In this document: positions 49,704 to 58,981 of the stretch, piece by piece | Position numbering within the stretch: position 1 is the stretch's first letter | How the letters are laid out: each line of letters opens with the position of its first letter | Assembly (NCBI RefSeq): GCF_900115135.1 | Contig: NZ_FOVK01000003.1 | Coordinates: forward strand, 62,001-126,000 | DNA from: Proteiniclasticum ruminis | GTDB lineage: Bacteria > Bacillota > Clostridia > Clostridiales > Clostridiaceae | Length of the DNA: 64,000 nucleotides | Direction of reading: 5' to 3' | Notes under the pieces: model-generated | Database searches by the model: none | Seen by the model: the letters and a program-made list of their open reading frames with translations, nothing else | What the model was told of the DNA's origin: nothing | Program-made: the position numbers and the translations under genes

Positions 49704-49746
49704 GGGAGGTTCTGCACGTTGAAGAGATGTGCAGAGCCTCCTTTTT
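49704..49746 (+). terminator. Terminator after metG
   Basis: GGAGG-TTCTGCAC (49705-49717) pairs with GTGCAGA-CCTCC (49729-49741), then T5. Confidence 0.85.
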
Positions 49747-50117
49747 CATGAAATAGGGTTGTATATAGAGGAGAGACTGTGGGTGAATGTTGAAATGAGA
49801 GATGTGAATTTCAGCTTTTGATTTTGATGTGCACAATAATTCATGGTACACTGAAAAAGGACTCCTTTTACAGTGTATCAGACCAAGAAAAGTAAAAAAA
49901 CGGTGCGAAAAAGGGGCCAATTATGACAAAAAACTTACGAAATAGAGACGTTTTAGAAAATTAATAGCTGTGAAGAGTCCTTTACAAGTGGAAAAGTCCT
50001 TGAGAATCAATGGGTTTTTACAATTATGTACAAATGATGAACATTCGCTTAATATGTTTACAATTTGTACATGAATGTAAAGTTTTCACTTCACAAGTGA
50101 GAAGCAGGAGGAAGGTT
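49747..50117 (+). other. Intergenic region with several inverted repeats before the tatD-like gene
   Basis: No gene seen. Three structures stand out: TACACTG-AAAAGGA...TCCTTTT-CAGTGTA hairpin (49847-49877); a perfect 10-bp inverted repeat ATGTACAAAT (50026-50035) and ATTTGTACAT (50063-50072); and TCACTTcacAAGTGA (50086-50100) just before the ribosome binding site. The repeats each follow a TTTACAATT-like segment. Confidence 0.55.
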
Positions 50118-50885
50118 ATGGAGAAGATTTTTGATTCCCATGCACACTATGACGATGAGCAATTTGATGAAGATCGGGAACAGCTTCTAAAAGAAATGAA
50201 GGAAAATGGTGTAGGGGCCATTTTAAATATGAGCTCCGACTATGCCTCTGTCCAAAAGACGGTGGACTTGGTGGAAAATCATGACTATATTTATGGTGCT
50301 GTGGGGATCCATCCGGAGCATGCTGATGAGTATAATGAAGAAGTGGAGAAAGAGCTTCTGGAGATTTTGAAGAGAGATAAATTTGTTGCAGTGGGTGAAG
50401 TAGGTCTTGATTACTACTGGGAGTCCAATCCACCCAAAGAAGTACAGAAAAAAACTTTAAGAGCTCAGTATGAGATAGCGAAAACCCTTGGAATTCCTAT
50501 CATTTTGCATGACCGTGAAGCACATGAGGATGTGCTTTCCATGGCCAAGGAATACAAAGAGGTCACTTCTGTATTTCATTCCTATTCTGGAAGCGTGGAG
50601 ATGGCAAGAGAGATCGTAAAGATTGGAGGGTATCTGGGGATATCTGGCGTAGTGACATTTAAAAATGCCAGAAAGCTGCCAGATGTGGTAGCAGAAATTC
50701 CACTGGAAAGGCTTCTCATTGAAACCGATGCCCCTTATATGGCTCCGGTTCCTTATAGAGGAAAAAGAAACCGTTCTGATTACCTTCATGGGGTTGCAGA
50801 AAAGATCGCCGAGATCAAAAATATGACAAAAGAAGAAGTGCTTTTGGCAACAGAAAAGAACATGAGAAAACTTTTCAAGATTTAA
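50118..50885 (+). CDS. TatD-family metal-dependent hydrolase
   Basis: A 255-residue TIM-barrel hydrolase. Metal motifs: DSHAHYDD at residues 6-13 (HxH), VGEVGLDYYW near residue 95 (Glu), ILHDREAHED and VFHSYSG (His), and IETDAPY near residue 205 (Asp). TatD proteins act as DNA 3'-5' exonuclease or phosphodiesterase. CAGGAGG sets the ATG. In Bacillus, yabD follows metS as here, and it precedes yabE and rnmV: the order metG-tatD-yabE-rnmV-rsmA is conserved. Confidence 0.93.
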   Translation: MEKIFDSHAHYDDEQFDEDREQLLKEMKENGVGAILNMSSDYASVQKTVDLVENHDYIYGAVGIHPEHADEYNEEVEKELLEILKRDKFVAVGEVGLDYYWESNPPKEVQKKTLRAQYEIAKTLGIPIILHDREAHEDVLSMAKEYKEVTSVFHSYSGSVEMAREIVKIGGYLGISGVVTFKNARKLPDVVAEIPLERLLIETDAPYMAPVPYRGKRNRSDYLHGVAEKIAEIKNMTKEEVLLATEKNMRKLFKI

Positions 50886-50938
50886 GACTGGGACTTGTGA
50901 AGAATCCTGTTAACAATTTATTCATATTTAGAATATTT

Positions 50939-50981
50939 AATAGCGATAGTCATTGAGCGTCAATGATTATCGCTATTTTTT
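50939..50981 (+). terminator. Terminator after the tatD-like gene
   Basis: ATAGCGATA..CATTGA pairs with TCAATG..TATCGCTAT (stem from 50940 to 50976), then T6. Confidence 0.88.
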
Positions 50982-51008
50982 GACACCGATTTGAGGCGCG
51001 GATATAAT
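50980..51008 (+). promoter_or_regulatory. Promoter of the 3D-domain gene
   Basis: TTGACA (50980-50985), 17-base spacer, TATAAT (51003-51008); the -35 box uses the end of the preceding terminator T run. Confidence 0.9.
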
Positions 51009-51034
51009 AGGTCCGTAGCTCAAAGGAGGGTAAT

Positions 51035-52228
51035 ATGAAAAGATATTTTTCAAAGAGTGTATTCATTGCCCTGTTTGCAGCCGCTGTAATTATGACAGTG
51101 GTCATTGCTGTAGACAGTATGATGAAGAACATTACAATTGTTATCGATGGAAAAGAGCAAGTAGTATCAACATTTAAAGACACTGTTGAGGAAGTTTTAG
51201 AAGAAAATGGAATCACCATTGCTGAGAAAGACAAATTAAGCAAAAATACAAACGAAACCCTAGGAAAGAAAGATATGATCCAGATTGACCGCGCAGTTCC
51301 TGTGCAGGTTTCTATTGACGGGACTGTCACCTCATATCTGACCCCAGAGAAAACCGTTGGTGCTTTTTTTGAAACTGAGAATATTGCTTTAATGGAGAAG
51401 GATAAAGTATCCGCATCCCTGGAAGATGAAGTAACAAGCGGCATGAAGGTCAACATTGACCGTGCTGTTGGTGTGACCCTCATCGCGGATGGACAGGAAG
51501 TTACATATCTGACTCCAGAAAAGACTGTAGGTGCATTTTTTACTGCTGAAGAAGTGGTAGTCAATGAGCTCGACAAAGTTTCTTCTTCTATGGAAGATGC
51601 CATAGCAAACGGGATGGCCATCACCATCATCCGTGTCACCACTGAAGTGGTAGAGGAAAACCAGAGTATTGCATTTACTGTTCAAGAGAAGAAGGACAGC
51701 ACCATAGACAAAGGAAAGACTGTTGTGAAGCAGGAAGGCGTCAAGGGTGAGCGTGTTGTCACCAAGAAGCTGACCTTTGAAGACGGCGTTCAGGTATCAG
51801 AAGAAGTTCTATCCACTGAAGTGCTGAAAGAGGCTGTAGACAAGATTGTTCATGTGGGCACAAAGAATACCACAGTATATGGAAAGAAGCCATCGGCATC
51901 TTCTATCAATGCATCCAGAGGCTCAGCCATACCAAGCTCTTTAAACTACTCCAAGGCGTTTAGAGTTGAAGCCACAGCCTATGCGGGACATGGCATTACA
52001 GCAACAGGTACAAAACCTGTAAGAAATCCGAGCGGCTGGTCCACCATCGCGGTAGACAGAAATGTCATTCCGCTGGGAACAAAAGTATATGTAGAAAACT
52101 ACGGATATGCCATCGCAGAAGATGTAGGTGGAGCCATTAAAGGCAACAAGATCGACATCTATGTGAACAGCACTGCAGAAGCCTACCGTTGGGGACGAAG
52201 AACCGTAACCATTTACATTCTGGAGTAA
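51035..52228 (+). CDS. YabE/Rpf-like cell-wall protein: DUF348 x3, G5, 3D domain
   Basis: A 397-residue secreted protein. An N-terminal membrane segment/signal (residues 7-28) is followed by three DUF348 repeats (each with K-TV-xFF and a DRAVxV end), a G5 domain (about residues 210-285), a Ser-rich link, and a C-terminal 3D domain with the Asp residues in AVDRNVIPLG, AEDVGGAIKG and KIDIY. The 3D domain resembles lytic transglycosylase cores (MltA/Sps family), so it probably cleaves peptidoglycan in growth or spore germination. AAAGGAGG sets the ATG. It has a consensus promoter and a terminator. Confidence 0.93.
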   Translation: MKRYFSKSVFIALFAAAVIMTVVIAVDSMMKNITIVIDGKEQVVSTFKDTVEEVLEENGITIAEKDKLSKNTNETLGKKDMIQIDRAVPVQVSIDGTVTSYLTPEKTVGAFFETENIALMEKDKVSASLEDEVTSGMKVNIDRAVGVTLIADGQEVTYLTPEKTVGAFFTAEEVVVNELDKVSSSMEDAIANGMAITIIRVTTEVVEENQSIAFTVQEKKDSTIDKGKTVVKQEGVKGERVVTKKLTFEDGVQVSEEVLSTEVLKEAVDKIVHVGTKNTTVYGKKPSASSINASRGSAIPSSLNYSKAFRVEATAYAGHGITATGTKPVRNPSGWSTIAVDRNVIPLGTKVYVENYGYAIAEDVGGAIKGNKIDIYVNSTAEAYRWGRRTVTIYILE

Positions 52229-52246
52229 TTCCATCAAAGACATTCC

Positions 52247-52288
52247 AAAAGGACTGAGAAGTAGTATGCTTCTTGGTCCTTTTTTTGG
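52247..52288 (+). terminator. Terminator after the 3D-domain gene
   Basis: AAAAGGAC..AGAAG pairs with CTTCT..GTCCTTTT (stem about 52247-52284), then T run. Confidence 0.85.
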
Positions 52289-52313
52289 GAAGTTTCAGAT
52301 TATCTGTTATAAT
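52285..52313 (+). promoter_or_regulatory. Promoter of the rnmV operon
   Basis: TTGGGA (52285-52290), 17-base spacer, TATAAT (52308-52313). Confidence 0.65.
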
Positions 52314-52346
52314 AAAGGGTAGAAATTTTGAAGGTGAGTAAAAACA

Positions 52347-52898
52347 ATGATTAAAGAAGTAATTGTGGTTGAAGGAAAAGATGATGTGTCGGCGGTGAAA
52401 AAGGCTGTGGATGCAGAGGTGATTTCTGTCAGCGGATATGGCATCAATAAAGCCTCCATGGACAAGATCAAAGAAGCTTCCAGAAGAACCGGGGTCATCA
52501 TCCTGACAGATCCGGATCACGCAGGAGAAAGAATCAGGAGGATGATTGCCAAAAGAGTGCCAGAGGCCAAGCATGCCTATATCATGCGGGAGGAAGGCTA
52601 TAAAGATGGAGACATCGGTGTGGAAAATGCTGCCCCTGAAGCGATCTTAAGAGCCCTCTCCAAAGCGAAAGCGGTGATGGAAGATGCTGTCATTACCTTC
52701 AGCATACGGGATATGCAGTATTTCAAGCTGACGGGTGCGCAAGACTCCAAAAACAGAAGACAGATTTTAGGAAAGGCACTGGGCATAGGATATGGAAATT
52801 CCAGTTCCTTCTTATCGAAACTGAATTCTTTCAGGATTTCAAAAGAAGAGTTTATGGAAGCGGTTGTGAATAATTTTGAGGAGTTTAGGGATGAGTAA
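52347..52898 (+). CDS. rnmV: Ribonuclease M5
   Basis: A 183-residue Toprim-domain nuclease that matures the 5S r[16 protein letters not shown] at residues 5-17 holds the Toprim Glu, [14 protein letters not shown] near residue 51 the DxD pair, and the C-terminal domain ends [23 protein letters not shown] sets the ATG. Its last eight bases overlap rsmA, as in many Firmicutes. Confidence 0.95.
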   Translation: MIKEVIVVEGKDDVSAVKKAVDAEVISVSGYGINKASMDKIKEASRRTGVIILTDPDHAGERIRRMIAKRVPEAKHAYIMREEGYKDGDIGVENAAPEAILRALSKAKAVMEDAVITFSIRDMQYFKLTGAQDSKNRRQILGKALGIGYGNSSSFLSKLNSFRISKEEFMEAVVNNFEEFRDE

Positions 52899-53721
52899 TA
52901 CAAGAGAACTAGTAGAGAAATATCAGTTCAGGTTCACCAAGAGTCTGGGTCAGAACTTTCTTGTGGACCAGAACATTGTTAGAGATATCGTCAAAGGTGC
53001 CGGAGTGACAAAAGAGGATTACGTCATTGAAATCGGTCCTGGGGTGGGAACCCTTACGAGGGAACTGCTGAAAGAGGCAGCTTCCGTGACGGCCATAGAA
53101 CTAGATGACAAGCTTCTGCCCATTCTAAAGGAAGAGCTGAAAGACTATGAGAATTTTCATCTCATCCATGGCGATGCTACGAAGGTGCAGCTGGACGCTG
53201 TTTATCCAGGAAAAGAAATCAAACTCGTGGCAAATCTTCCGTACTATGTGACAACGCCCATCATCACGAAGATTTTAAATGACAAGGTGGCTTTTTCCTC
53301 TTTGACCATCATGATCCAGAAGGAAGTGGCAGAGAGAATGGATGCTGTGCCAGGAACCAAAGACTATGGCAGCTTATCGGTGTTGGTCCAGTATTATTGT
53401 GATACAAAAATTGTACGTAATGTACCGCCGGAATCTTTTATGCCAAGACCTAAAGTGGATTCCACTGTAATCCGTCTGACAAAGCTTGAAAAGCCAAGAG
53501 CTTATGTGAAAGATGAAGAGCTTTTCTTCAAAATCGTACGGATGGTGTTCACCATGAGAAGAAAAACCCTCTCTAACAATCTGAAGTCCATGGGATATAC
53601 CCGGGAGTTCATTGAAGAGGTGCTGGAGGCAGCGGGAATTGATCTGAAAGCCAGAGGGGAAACCTTGTCAGTGGAGAAATTCGCAGAGCTTTCCAATGTC
53701 ATAAAGGAGAGAGTGAAATGA
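52891..53721 (+). CDS. rsmA: 16S rRNA adenine dimethyltransferase
   Basis: A 276-residue SAM-dependent methyltransferase that dimethylates two adenines near the 3' end of 16S rRNA. SAM motif [12 protein letters not shown] near residues 50-61; catalytic [11 protein letters not shown] near residues 115-125; C-terminal helical domain. GAGGAG lies six bases before the chosen ATG; an upstream in-frame ATG is inside rnmV without a site. It overlaps both neighbours, so it is part of a coupled operon. Confidence 0.95.
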   Translation: MSNTRELVEKYQFRFTKSLGQNFLVDQNIVRDIVKGAGVTKEDYVIEIGPGVGTLTRELLKEAASVTAIELDDKLLPILKEELKDYENFHLIHGDATKVQLDAVYPGKEIKLVANLPYYVTTPIITKILNDKVAFSSLTIMIQKEVAERMDAVPGTKDYGSLSVLVQYYCDTKIVRNVPPESFMPRPKVDSTVIRLTKLEKPRAYVKDEELFFKIVRMVFTMRRKTLSNNLKSMGYTREFIEEVLEAAGIDLKARGETLSVEKFAELSNVIKERVK

Positions 53722-54542
53722 AGAGGAGGAAACGGCTGACGGTTTTTTTCAGTCTGCTCCTCGTACTGCTTCTTTTTGCGGGATGTGGCAGACTGGAAGA
53801 TCTGAAAGTGAAGTATGGGTTCAAGAATACGGATTTTGAATACTTAAAGTCCCCGGATATTTCCACCATCATCATTCAAAGCACAAGAGATAAGGGGTTC
53901 CGGTTCATCGTCACGGATAAAAGCACCATCAACGGTCTTTATGAGAGCCTCTCTTCCGCGAAGCATGCAGATGAGATCATCAGTCATGAGCCGGACTATA
54001 TCTTTGAAATCCATGATTTGGACGGGAATGTGCGGTACTACAGTTATGTGGCCGGTATGTCCAATCAGAAGAAAGCCAATTTCTATAGTGAGGATGAGAA
54101 GTACATCGTGACGGACCGTATCGACAACCACCTCATTCAAAACCTCTATGCCATCCGGAAGCCAAAGTTCTTCGAGGACATTTATTATGGGTCTTTTCTG
54201 GACCTTATCAAAATGGTGAAAGAAGAGTATAATGGGAAGAGTATTGGCATAAAATTCTATAATGATGTGGAGACGCTAAAGTACCAGCTTTCCAGAGACA
54301 TCGAAGATTTCAGGGAGAAAGCCCTGAAAGAAGGCGCTGTGATTCTTTCCCATGGAGAGAAAGCAGATGTGGTTTTGGAGGTCAAGACCCAAGGGTATAC
54401 CACCATCGTTTACAAAGCAGAAGTGACGACAAAGGTGGAAAGCGACCATACATCGAAGGTGTACTACGTTTATGGAAAGTATGCCAATGAAATGACAGGA
54501 TGGGAAACGATTCTGTCAGATACTAAACCGGAGGGATTCTAG
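53718..54542 (+). CDS. Lipoprotein of unknown function
   Basis: A 274-residue predicted lipoprotein. The signal ([19 protein letters not shown]) ends in the lipobox FAGC (Cys23). The mature part has two alpha/beta halves: residues 40-150 with [22 protein letters not shown], resembling small ligand-binding or inhibitor domains, and residues 165-270. I do not recognise a family. It overlaps rsmA by four bases (ATGA) and is followed by the Mrp gene at 10 bases, an unusual insertion in the rnmV-rsmA region. Confidence 0.8.
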   Translation: MKRRKRLTVFFSLLLVLLLFAGCGRLEDLKVKYGFKNTDFEYLKSPDISTIIIQSTRDKGFRFIVTDKSTINGLYESLSSAKHADEIISHEPDYIFEIHDLDGNVRYYSYVAGMSNQKKANFYSEDEKYIVTDRIDNHLIQNLYAIRKPKFFEDIYYGSFLDLIKMVKEEYNGKSIGIKFYNDVETLKYQLSRDIEDFREKALKEGAVILSHGEKADVVLEVKTQGYTTIVYKAEVTTKVESDHTSKVYYVYGKYANEMTGWETILSDTKPEGF

Positions 54543-54552
54543 GGAGGTTCTT

Positions 54553-55443
54553 ATGATTAAATGTGCAACTTGCGCAGTAAAGAATAAATGTCTCAAAGAC
54601 ATGAAATGTGACTTGATCAAACCTAAGTATGGGAAGATCAAACATGTGGTGGGTGTCATCAGCGGAAAAGGCGGTGTTGGAAAATCCACCGTCACAGGAG
54701 TGCTTGCAGTTCAGCTGAGAAAGCTTGGCTATAAGGTGGGCGTCTTGGACGGAGACATCACAGGTCCATCCATGCCAAGATTTTTTGGTCTGGAGAAGGA
54801 AAGAACTGGATATGCACCTACAGATGTGGAGAATGTGTTCAAGTTTGTTCCAGTGGAAACAGGTCTAGGCATCAAGACCATTTCCATGAACTTTATGATA
54901 GAAGAGGAGGAACCTCTTCTATGGAAAGGTCCAGTGCTTGGCAATGTCCTCATGCAGCTCTTCACAGATACGGACTGGGGTGAACTGGATTATCTTCTCA
55001 TTGATATGCCGCCAGGAACCGGAGATGTAGCCATGACCATCATGGAGCAGTTCCCTGTGGATTACCTTGTCATGGTGTCCACTCCACAGAACATGGTTTC
55101 CATGATTGTGCAGAAAGTGGTGAACATGGCAGAGAAACTGGAGATTCCTGTAAAGGGAGTGATTCAGAACCTGTCCTACATCAAGTGCAACCACTGTGGG
55201 GAAAAGATGAATGTGTTCACAAGAAACACCGCAGAAAGCCAGGCGGAAAAAATGGGACTTCCCCTTCTTGCGGAGCTTCCCATAAACCCTGATTTCAGTG
55301 AGCATCTGGAGGCAGGTCAGGCGGAAAGATTCGCTGCAACAAATCCAGAGTATGACGTCATCATGGAAGCGTTCCGAAATGATGAGCAGGAAATATATGC
55401 AAGAAATAAAGCAGTGAAGAAAAAGACCATTCCATTCCTATAG
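54553..55443 (+). CDS. Mrp/NBP35-family iron-sulfur carrier ATPase
   Basis: A 296-residue P-loop protein of the Mrp/NBP35 family. The deviant Walker A GKGGVGKST is near residue 38; GDITGPSMPRF and DMPPGTGD follow. The C-terminal CNHCGE pair (CxxC) binds a bridging [4Fe-4S] cluster in the dimer. The N-terminus has four cysteines (Cys4, 7, 13, 19), as in NBP35, which most bacterial Mrp proteins lack. It probably assembles or carries Fe-S clusters. GGGAGG sets the ATG. Confidence 0.92.
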   Translation: MIKCATCAVKNKCLKDMKCDLIKPKYGKIKHVVGVISGKGGVGKSTVTGVLAVQLRKLGYKVGVLDGDITGPSMPRFFGLEKERTGYAPTDVENVFKFVPVETGLGIKTISMNFMIEEEEPLLWKGPVLGNVLMQLFTDTDWGELDYLLIDMPPGTGDVAMTIMEQFPVDYLVMVSTPQNMVSMIVQKVVNMAEKLEIPVKGVIQNLSYIKCNHCGEKMNVFTRNTAESQAEKMGLPLLAELPINPDFSEHLEAGQAERFAATNPEYDVIMEAFRNDEQEIYARNKAVKKKTIPFL

Positions 55444-55445
55444 AA

Positions 55446-55487
55446 GAAAAGACCATCTGGAGAAAATCCGGATGGTCTTTTCTTTTT
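55446..55487 (+). terminator. Terminator after the Mrp gene
   Basis: AAAAGACCATC (55447-55457) pairs with GATGGTCTTTT (55471-55481), with inner GGA/TCC. Confidence 0.85.
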
Positions 55488-55529
55488 AAGAACAAAAAAA
55501 GGGAGCTCGAGGCTCCCAAAGGTAACGGT

Positions 55530-56213
55530 CTATAGTGCATGGGTCTCAGGTTTCTTCAGCGTGAATTGCCTCCGGCTCCCCAAGGTTTTCATGAATCTCT
55601 CCCAGGGTAGTACCGTGATGATGACGAGAAGAATCACTGTTTCCAGAAGAACGAAGCTTCCGTTGTAGCTGATGGAGTAGAGCCAAAGTCCGAGGCCCTC
55701 CTGCTGGCCAGCTGGGGCATAGGAAGCAAAGAAAATGACGCCGGACAGCACATGCATGAGAAGTCTCAGCACCTGCCCCGCAATGCTTCCAAGGTGTCGC
55801 TGCTTGAAGTATCCGGAAGCACCAACCAGCATGAAGGGCAGCGGATAGTCAAGGAGTGTCTGCAGCGGATGAATGATGTAAGGCCCCAGGAAAAGGTTCA
55901 CGACACCAAAAAGAAATCCTGTGAGCATTCCCACTTCAGGACCATGGGCAAAGGCCATGATGACGATGGGAAGAGTTGAAGCCAGAGTTACACTTCCTCC
56001 CTGGGGCATCTTGAAGAGAGGGAATGCGTTCAGCACCGCGCAAATGGCCACAGAAAGACTGATCTGAGCCATGAGCAGTGGAGTCAGTTTCACCTTTTTC
56101 ACCACCATCACAAAGACGATGAGGGCGAAAAGAATCACCAGGGCACCGATGGACGTGGGATTTGTGACAAGGGACTGAAGCGCTTCTTTTACGCTTTCGA
56201 GCAGATTGGACAT
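55530..56213 (-). CDS. thiT: Thiamine ECF transporter substrate-binding subunit ThiT
   Basis: A 227-residue membrane S component. The blocks PQGGSVTLASTLPIVIMAFAHG and LGPYIIHPLQTLLDYPLPF match ThiT (thiamine site Glu/Trp area). An extra N-terminal membrane segment (about residues 18-38) precedes the usual six. AAAGGAGG sets the ATG. A TPP riboswitch and its terminator lie directly upstream, which supports thiamine as substrate. No EcfA/EcfT genes are in the window, so it shares an energizing module. Confidence 0.93.
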   Translation of the reverse strand: MSNLLESVKEALQSLVTNPTSIGALVILFALIVFVMVVKKVKLTPLLMAQISLSVAICAVLNAFPLFKMPQGGSVTLASTLPIVIMAFAHGPEVGMLTGFLFGVVNLFLGPYIIHPLQTLLDYPLPFMLVGASGYFKQRHLGSIAGQVLRLLMHVLSGVIFFASYAPAGQQEGLGLWLYSISYNGSFVLLETVILLVIITVLPWERFMKTLGSRRQFTLKKPETHAL

Positions 56214-56244
56214 GATTATACCTCCTTTTTTTCGAAGGCTAGGA

Positions 56245-56284
56245 TAAAAACAAAAACTGCCTTACTTTTTAGGGTAAGGCAGTT
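56245..56284 (-). terminator. Regulated terminator of the TPP riboswitch
   Basis: AACTGCCTTAC (55-base region 56255-56265) pairs with GTAAGGCAGTT (56274-56284); the minus strand continues TTTTTGTTTTT. Confidence 0.88.
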
Positions 56285-56300
56285 AAAACATTCGTTTATC

Positions 56301-56384
56301 CGCTTCCCTACGCTGGTACTAACCAGATCAGGTAACAGGGTTGACAATGATATTGTCTCTCAGCTTGTTGAAAGCACCCCTAGC
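56301..56384 (-). promoter_or_regulatory. TPP riboswitch (THI box) before thiT
   Basis: The minus strand has the signature elements in order: CTAGGGGTGC, GCTGAGA, AACCCT, ACCTGATCTGG, ACCAGCGTAGGGAA. Thiamine pyrophosphate would stabilise this fold and allow the following terminator to form, turning thiT off. Confidence 0.97.
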
Positions 56385-56393
56385 CATGGCTCT

Positions 56394-56422
56394 ATTGTAG
56401 TATTACTGTTATTATTTGTCAA
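56394..56422 (-). promoter_or_regulatory. Promoter of the TPP riboswitch-thiT transcript
   Basis: Minus strand: TTGACA (56422-56417), 17-base spacer, TACAAT (56399-56394); it lies just after the degV stop. Confidence 0.85.
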
Positions 56423-56430
56423 GAAGTGAC

Positions 56431-57279
56431 CTAACCGAATATTCGCTCCACAGCGATACCGATGAGTCCACGTCCTGTATGCACACCAAGGGCAGGAGAA
56501 ATCTGTCTGAACTCCAGGGACAGAATGCCAGGAAGGTCCTTGATTCTCTCCACCATGTCCTGGGCTTCTTTTTTCGCGCCGCCATGCATGACATAAACTT
56601 TACACTTGGTCTTCTCAAGGTTTTCTTTCAGGATGCTCACAAGCTTCATGTAAGCCTGCTTGGTTCCCCTTGCTTTATCTAAGGTTACGTAGACGCCTTC
56701 TTCGTTGACATAAATGATGGGCTTGATGTTCAGCATCTGTCCGATGGTCCCGGAAACCTTGCCGATTCTTCCGCCTTTTATGAGATACTCCAAGGTGGCC
56801 AGGCAGTAGTAGGTGTCCACGCTCTTTTTCTCCTCTGGCAGAGCTTCTTTGATTTCCTCAAAGGAGAGGCCGTCTTTGACCATTTTAGCAGCCTTCAATG
56901 CCATGATCCCTTCTGAGATGGACAGATTTTTGGTGTCGTATATATAAGTTTCAATTTCTGGATACTCCTCCGCCATGAGTTTTACAGAATTTGCAGTACC
57001 GGAAAGACCCCCGGAGATCATGACGCCAATGGCATGGGTATAGCCTTCTTTCTTAAGCTCCAGGAAAAGGGCGTCAATATCTGTGCCCGTGGGCAGGCTG
57101 GTTTTTGGCACTTCTTTTTCCAAATTGCCATACACTTCATCGGCACTGATCTCCACGCGGTCTCTGTAGGAACTGTCATTATAAATAATCTGTAGCGGAA
57201 GGAACCGGATGCCGTATTCGTTCAGTTCCGCATCGGTCAGGTCACAAGCGCTGTCTGTAAATATTGCGATTTTTTGCAT
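56431..57279 (-). CDS. DegV-family fatty-acid-binding protein
   Basis: A 282-residue two-domain protein of the DegV/FakB family. FTDSACDL at residues 6-13, TSLPT near 61, and the SGGLSGTANS loop near 92-101 contact the fatty acid; GGRIGK follows near 165. FakB proteins bind fatty acids for FakA kinase, which phosphorylates them for lipid synthesis; no FakA is visible here. GGAGG sets the ATG; the TTG upstream overlaps that site. Confidence 0.93.
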   Translation of the reverse strand: MQKIAIFTDSACDLTDAELNEYGIRFLPLQIIYNDSSYRDRVEISADEVYGNLEKEVPKTSLPTGTDIDALFLELKKEGYTHAIGVMISGGLSGTANSVKLMAEEYPEIETYIYDTKNLSISEGIMALKAAKMVKDGLSFEEIKEALPEEKKSVDTYYCLATLEYLIKGGRIGKVSGTIGQMLNIKPIIYVNEEGVYVTLDKARGTKQAYMKLVSILKENLEKTKCKVYVMHGGAKKEAQDMVERIKDLPGILSLEFRQISPALGVHTGRGLIGIAVERIFG

Positions 57280-57499
57280 AGTTTCCTCCAAAAGAATGTT
57301 CTTTTCCTAAAGTATAACACCTGAAACCATCCCAATCAATGAAGAAGCCGTGAACAGCAAGGGAAAAAACCTCACAGGAAAAGTGCTTTGAAGTACAGAG
57401 ATTTGTATTCCATGAGCAGTTTTTCAGTTTTTGATACTTTTTCTCATGCGCTTATTGTAAAATAGAGAATAGAAATCAAATTTGAAAGGGGTACAATAC

Positions 57500-58945
57500 A
57501 TGAAAATAACCATCGGAAATCAATATGATGCAGAACTGATTCTGGTTTCTAAGGACCTGGCTTCAGATGCCTATGGAGACATCGTAGACCAGTTGAAGGG
57601 AAAGAATCTTTTCAAGGGAGAAGAAGGGGAGGTTTACAGTTATGTGAATCTTTCTGATGATAAAACTCTGGTGTTCCTGGGACTGGGAGAAGAAGAAAAG
57701 GTTGACGAAGAGATTCTGAGACTTGCAGCTTTTAAGGGAGCAAAGGAGCTGTCCAAGCTGAAAGTGAAGAAAGCTTCTGTATCACTGAAGAAACATGCGA
57801 AGCTGTGCTATAAAAAGTCCACCAAAGCTTTTGCGGAAGGTCTTTACCATGCAGAATACAGATTTGACAAATATCTTTCCAAGAAGCAGGAGTTCCATCT
57901 GGAGGAAGTCTCCTTTGGACTCTTGGAAGGAAAGGAAGAGAAGGTGCTGCCAGGATTAAAGGAAATGGAGCATCTCATGGATGGTGTGTTCCTCACAAGG
58001 AATCTCATCAATGAGCCTGCCATCACCCTGACTCCAGTAGAACTGGCCAAAAGAGCAAAGGAGGCTTTGGAGCCCCTTGGTGTGGAAGTGGAGATCTTAG
58101 ACAGAGCAGCCTGCGAGGCTCTCAATATGAAAGCATTCCTGGCCGTTGCCAAAGGTTCCACCAATGAACCAAGAGGAATCATCATGCGCTACAAGGGTGG
58201 CCAGGATGAAGCGCCACTGGGCCTTGTAGGCAAAGGTGTCACCTTTGATACAGGCGGTTACTCCATCAAGCCAGGTCCTTCCATGTATACCATGAATGGG
58301 GATATGGGTGGTTCCGGTGCGGTGATCGGTGCCATGAAGGCCATCGCACTGAACAAGCTGGAAAAGAATGTCACTGCGGTGGTTCTTGCCACAGACAATG
58401 TGATTTCTGGGGATGCCTATGTGCCTGGAGATGTTGTGGGCAGTATGCTGGGGAAGACCATTGAGATCCACAGTACAGATGCCGAAGGAAGACTGACCCT
58501 GGCGGATGCTGTATACTATGCCATCACGCATGAAAATGTAGTAGAAGTTGTGGATGTGGCGACGCTGACCGGAGCTTGCGTGGTTGCGCTGGGAGCATTC
58601 AATACGGGTGCCTTCACCAACAATGAGGAGCTTCTTGATAAAATCAAGACAGCAGCAAAGGAAGCGGGAGAACCCCTTTGGCAGCTTCCACTGTCCAAAG
58701 AGTATAAAAATCTCATCAAAGGAGACCGTGGAGATCTGAAGAACACCGGTGGAAGATGGGGTGGAGCCAGCACAGCGGCAGCCTTCATCGAAGAGTTCGT
58801 AGAAGGGAAGCCATGGGTGCATCTGGACATCGCAGGCACCTCAGACATTGAAAGTGCCAGAGGATACCTGCCTAAGGGAGCAACGGGTATGCCTGTGAAG
58901 ACACTCTACTACTATGTGAAGGGTGAGAACAAAGGCGGCTGCTAA
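57500..58945 (+). CDS. Leucyl aminopeptidase family protein (M17)
   Basis: A 481-residue cytoplasmic aminopeptidase. The C-terminal catalytic domain has metal-binding KGVTFDTGGYSIKPG (about residues 250-264, Lys and Asp), and STDAEGRLTLADA (about residues 330-342), a variant of the family signature NTDAEGRL with Ser first; Arg in GRL is kept. These form hexamers that remove N-terminal residues from peptides. AAAGGGG precedes the ATG at 57500; an earlier in-frame ATG has no site. The M24 gene follows at 36 bases, probably cotranscribed. Confidence 0.93.
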   Translation: MKITIGNQYDAELILVSKDLASDAYGDIVDQLKGKNLFKGEEGEVYSYVNLSDDKTLVFLGLGEEEKVDEEILRLAAFKGAKELSKLKVKKASVSLKKHAKLCYKKSTKAFAEGLYHAEYRFDKYLSKKQEFHLEEVSFGLLEGKEEKVLPGLKEMEHLMDGVFLTRNLINEPAITLTPVELAKRAKEALEPLGVEVEILDRAACEALNMKAFLAVAKGSTNEPRGIIMRYKGGQDEAPLGLVGKGVTFDTGGYSIKPGPSMYTMNGDMGGSGAVIGAMKAIALNKLEKNVTAVVLATDNVISGDAYVPGDVVGSMLGKTIEIHSTDAEGRLTLADAVYYAITHENVVEVVDVATLTGACVVALGAFNTGAFTNNEELLDKIKTAAKEAGEPLWQLPLSKEYKNLIKGDRGDLKNTGGRWGGASTAAAFIEEFVEGKPWVHLDIAGTSDIESARGYLPKGATGMPVKTLYYYVKGENKGGC

Positions 58946-58981
58946 GTCGGATCTTTACGGAGAATATTTGGAGGTGATTTC

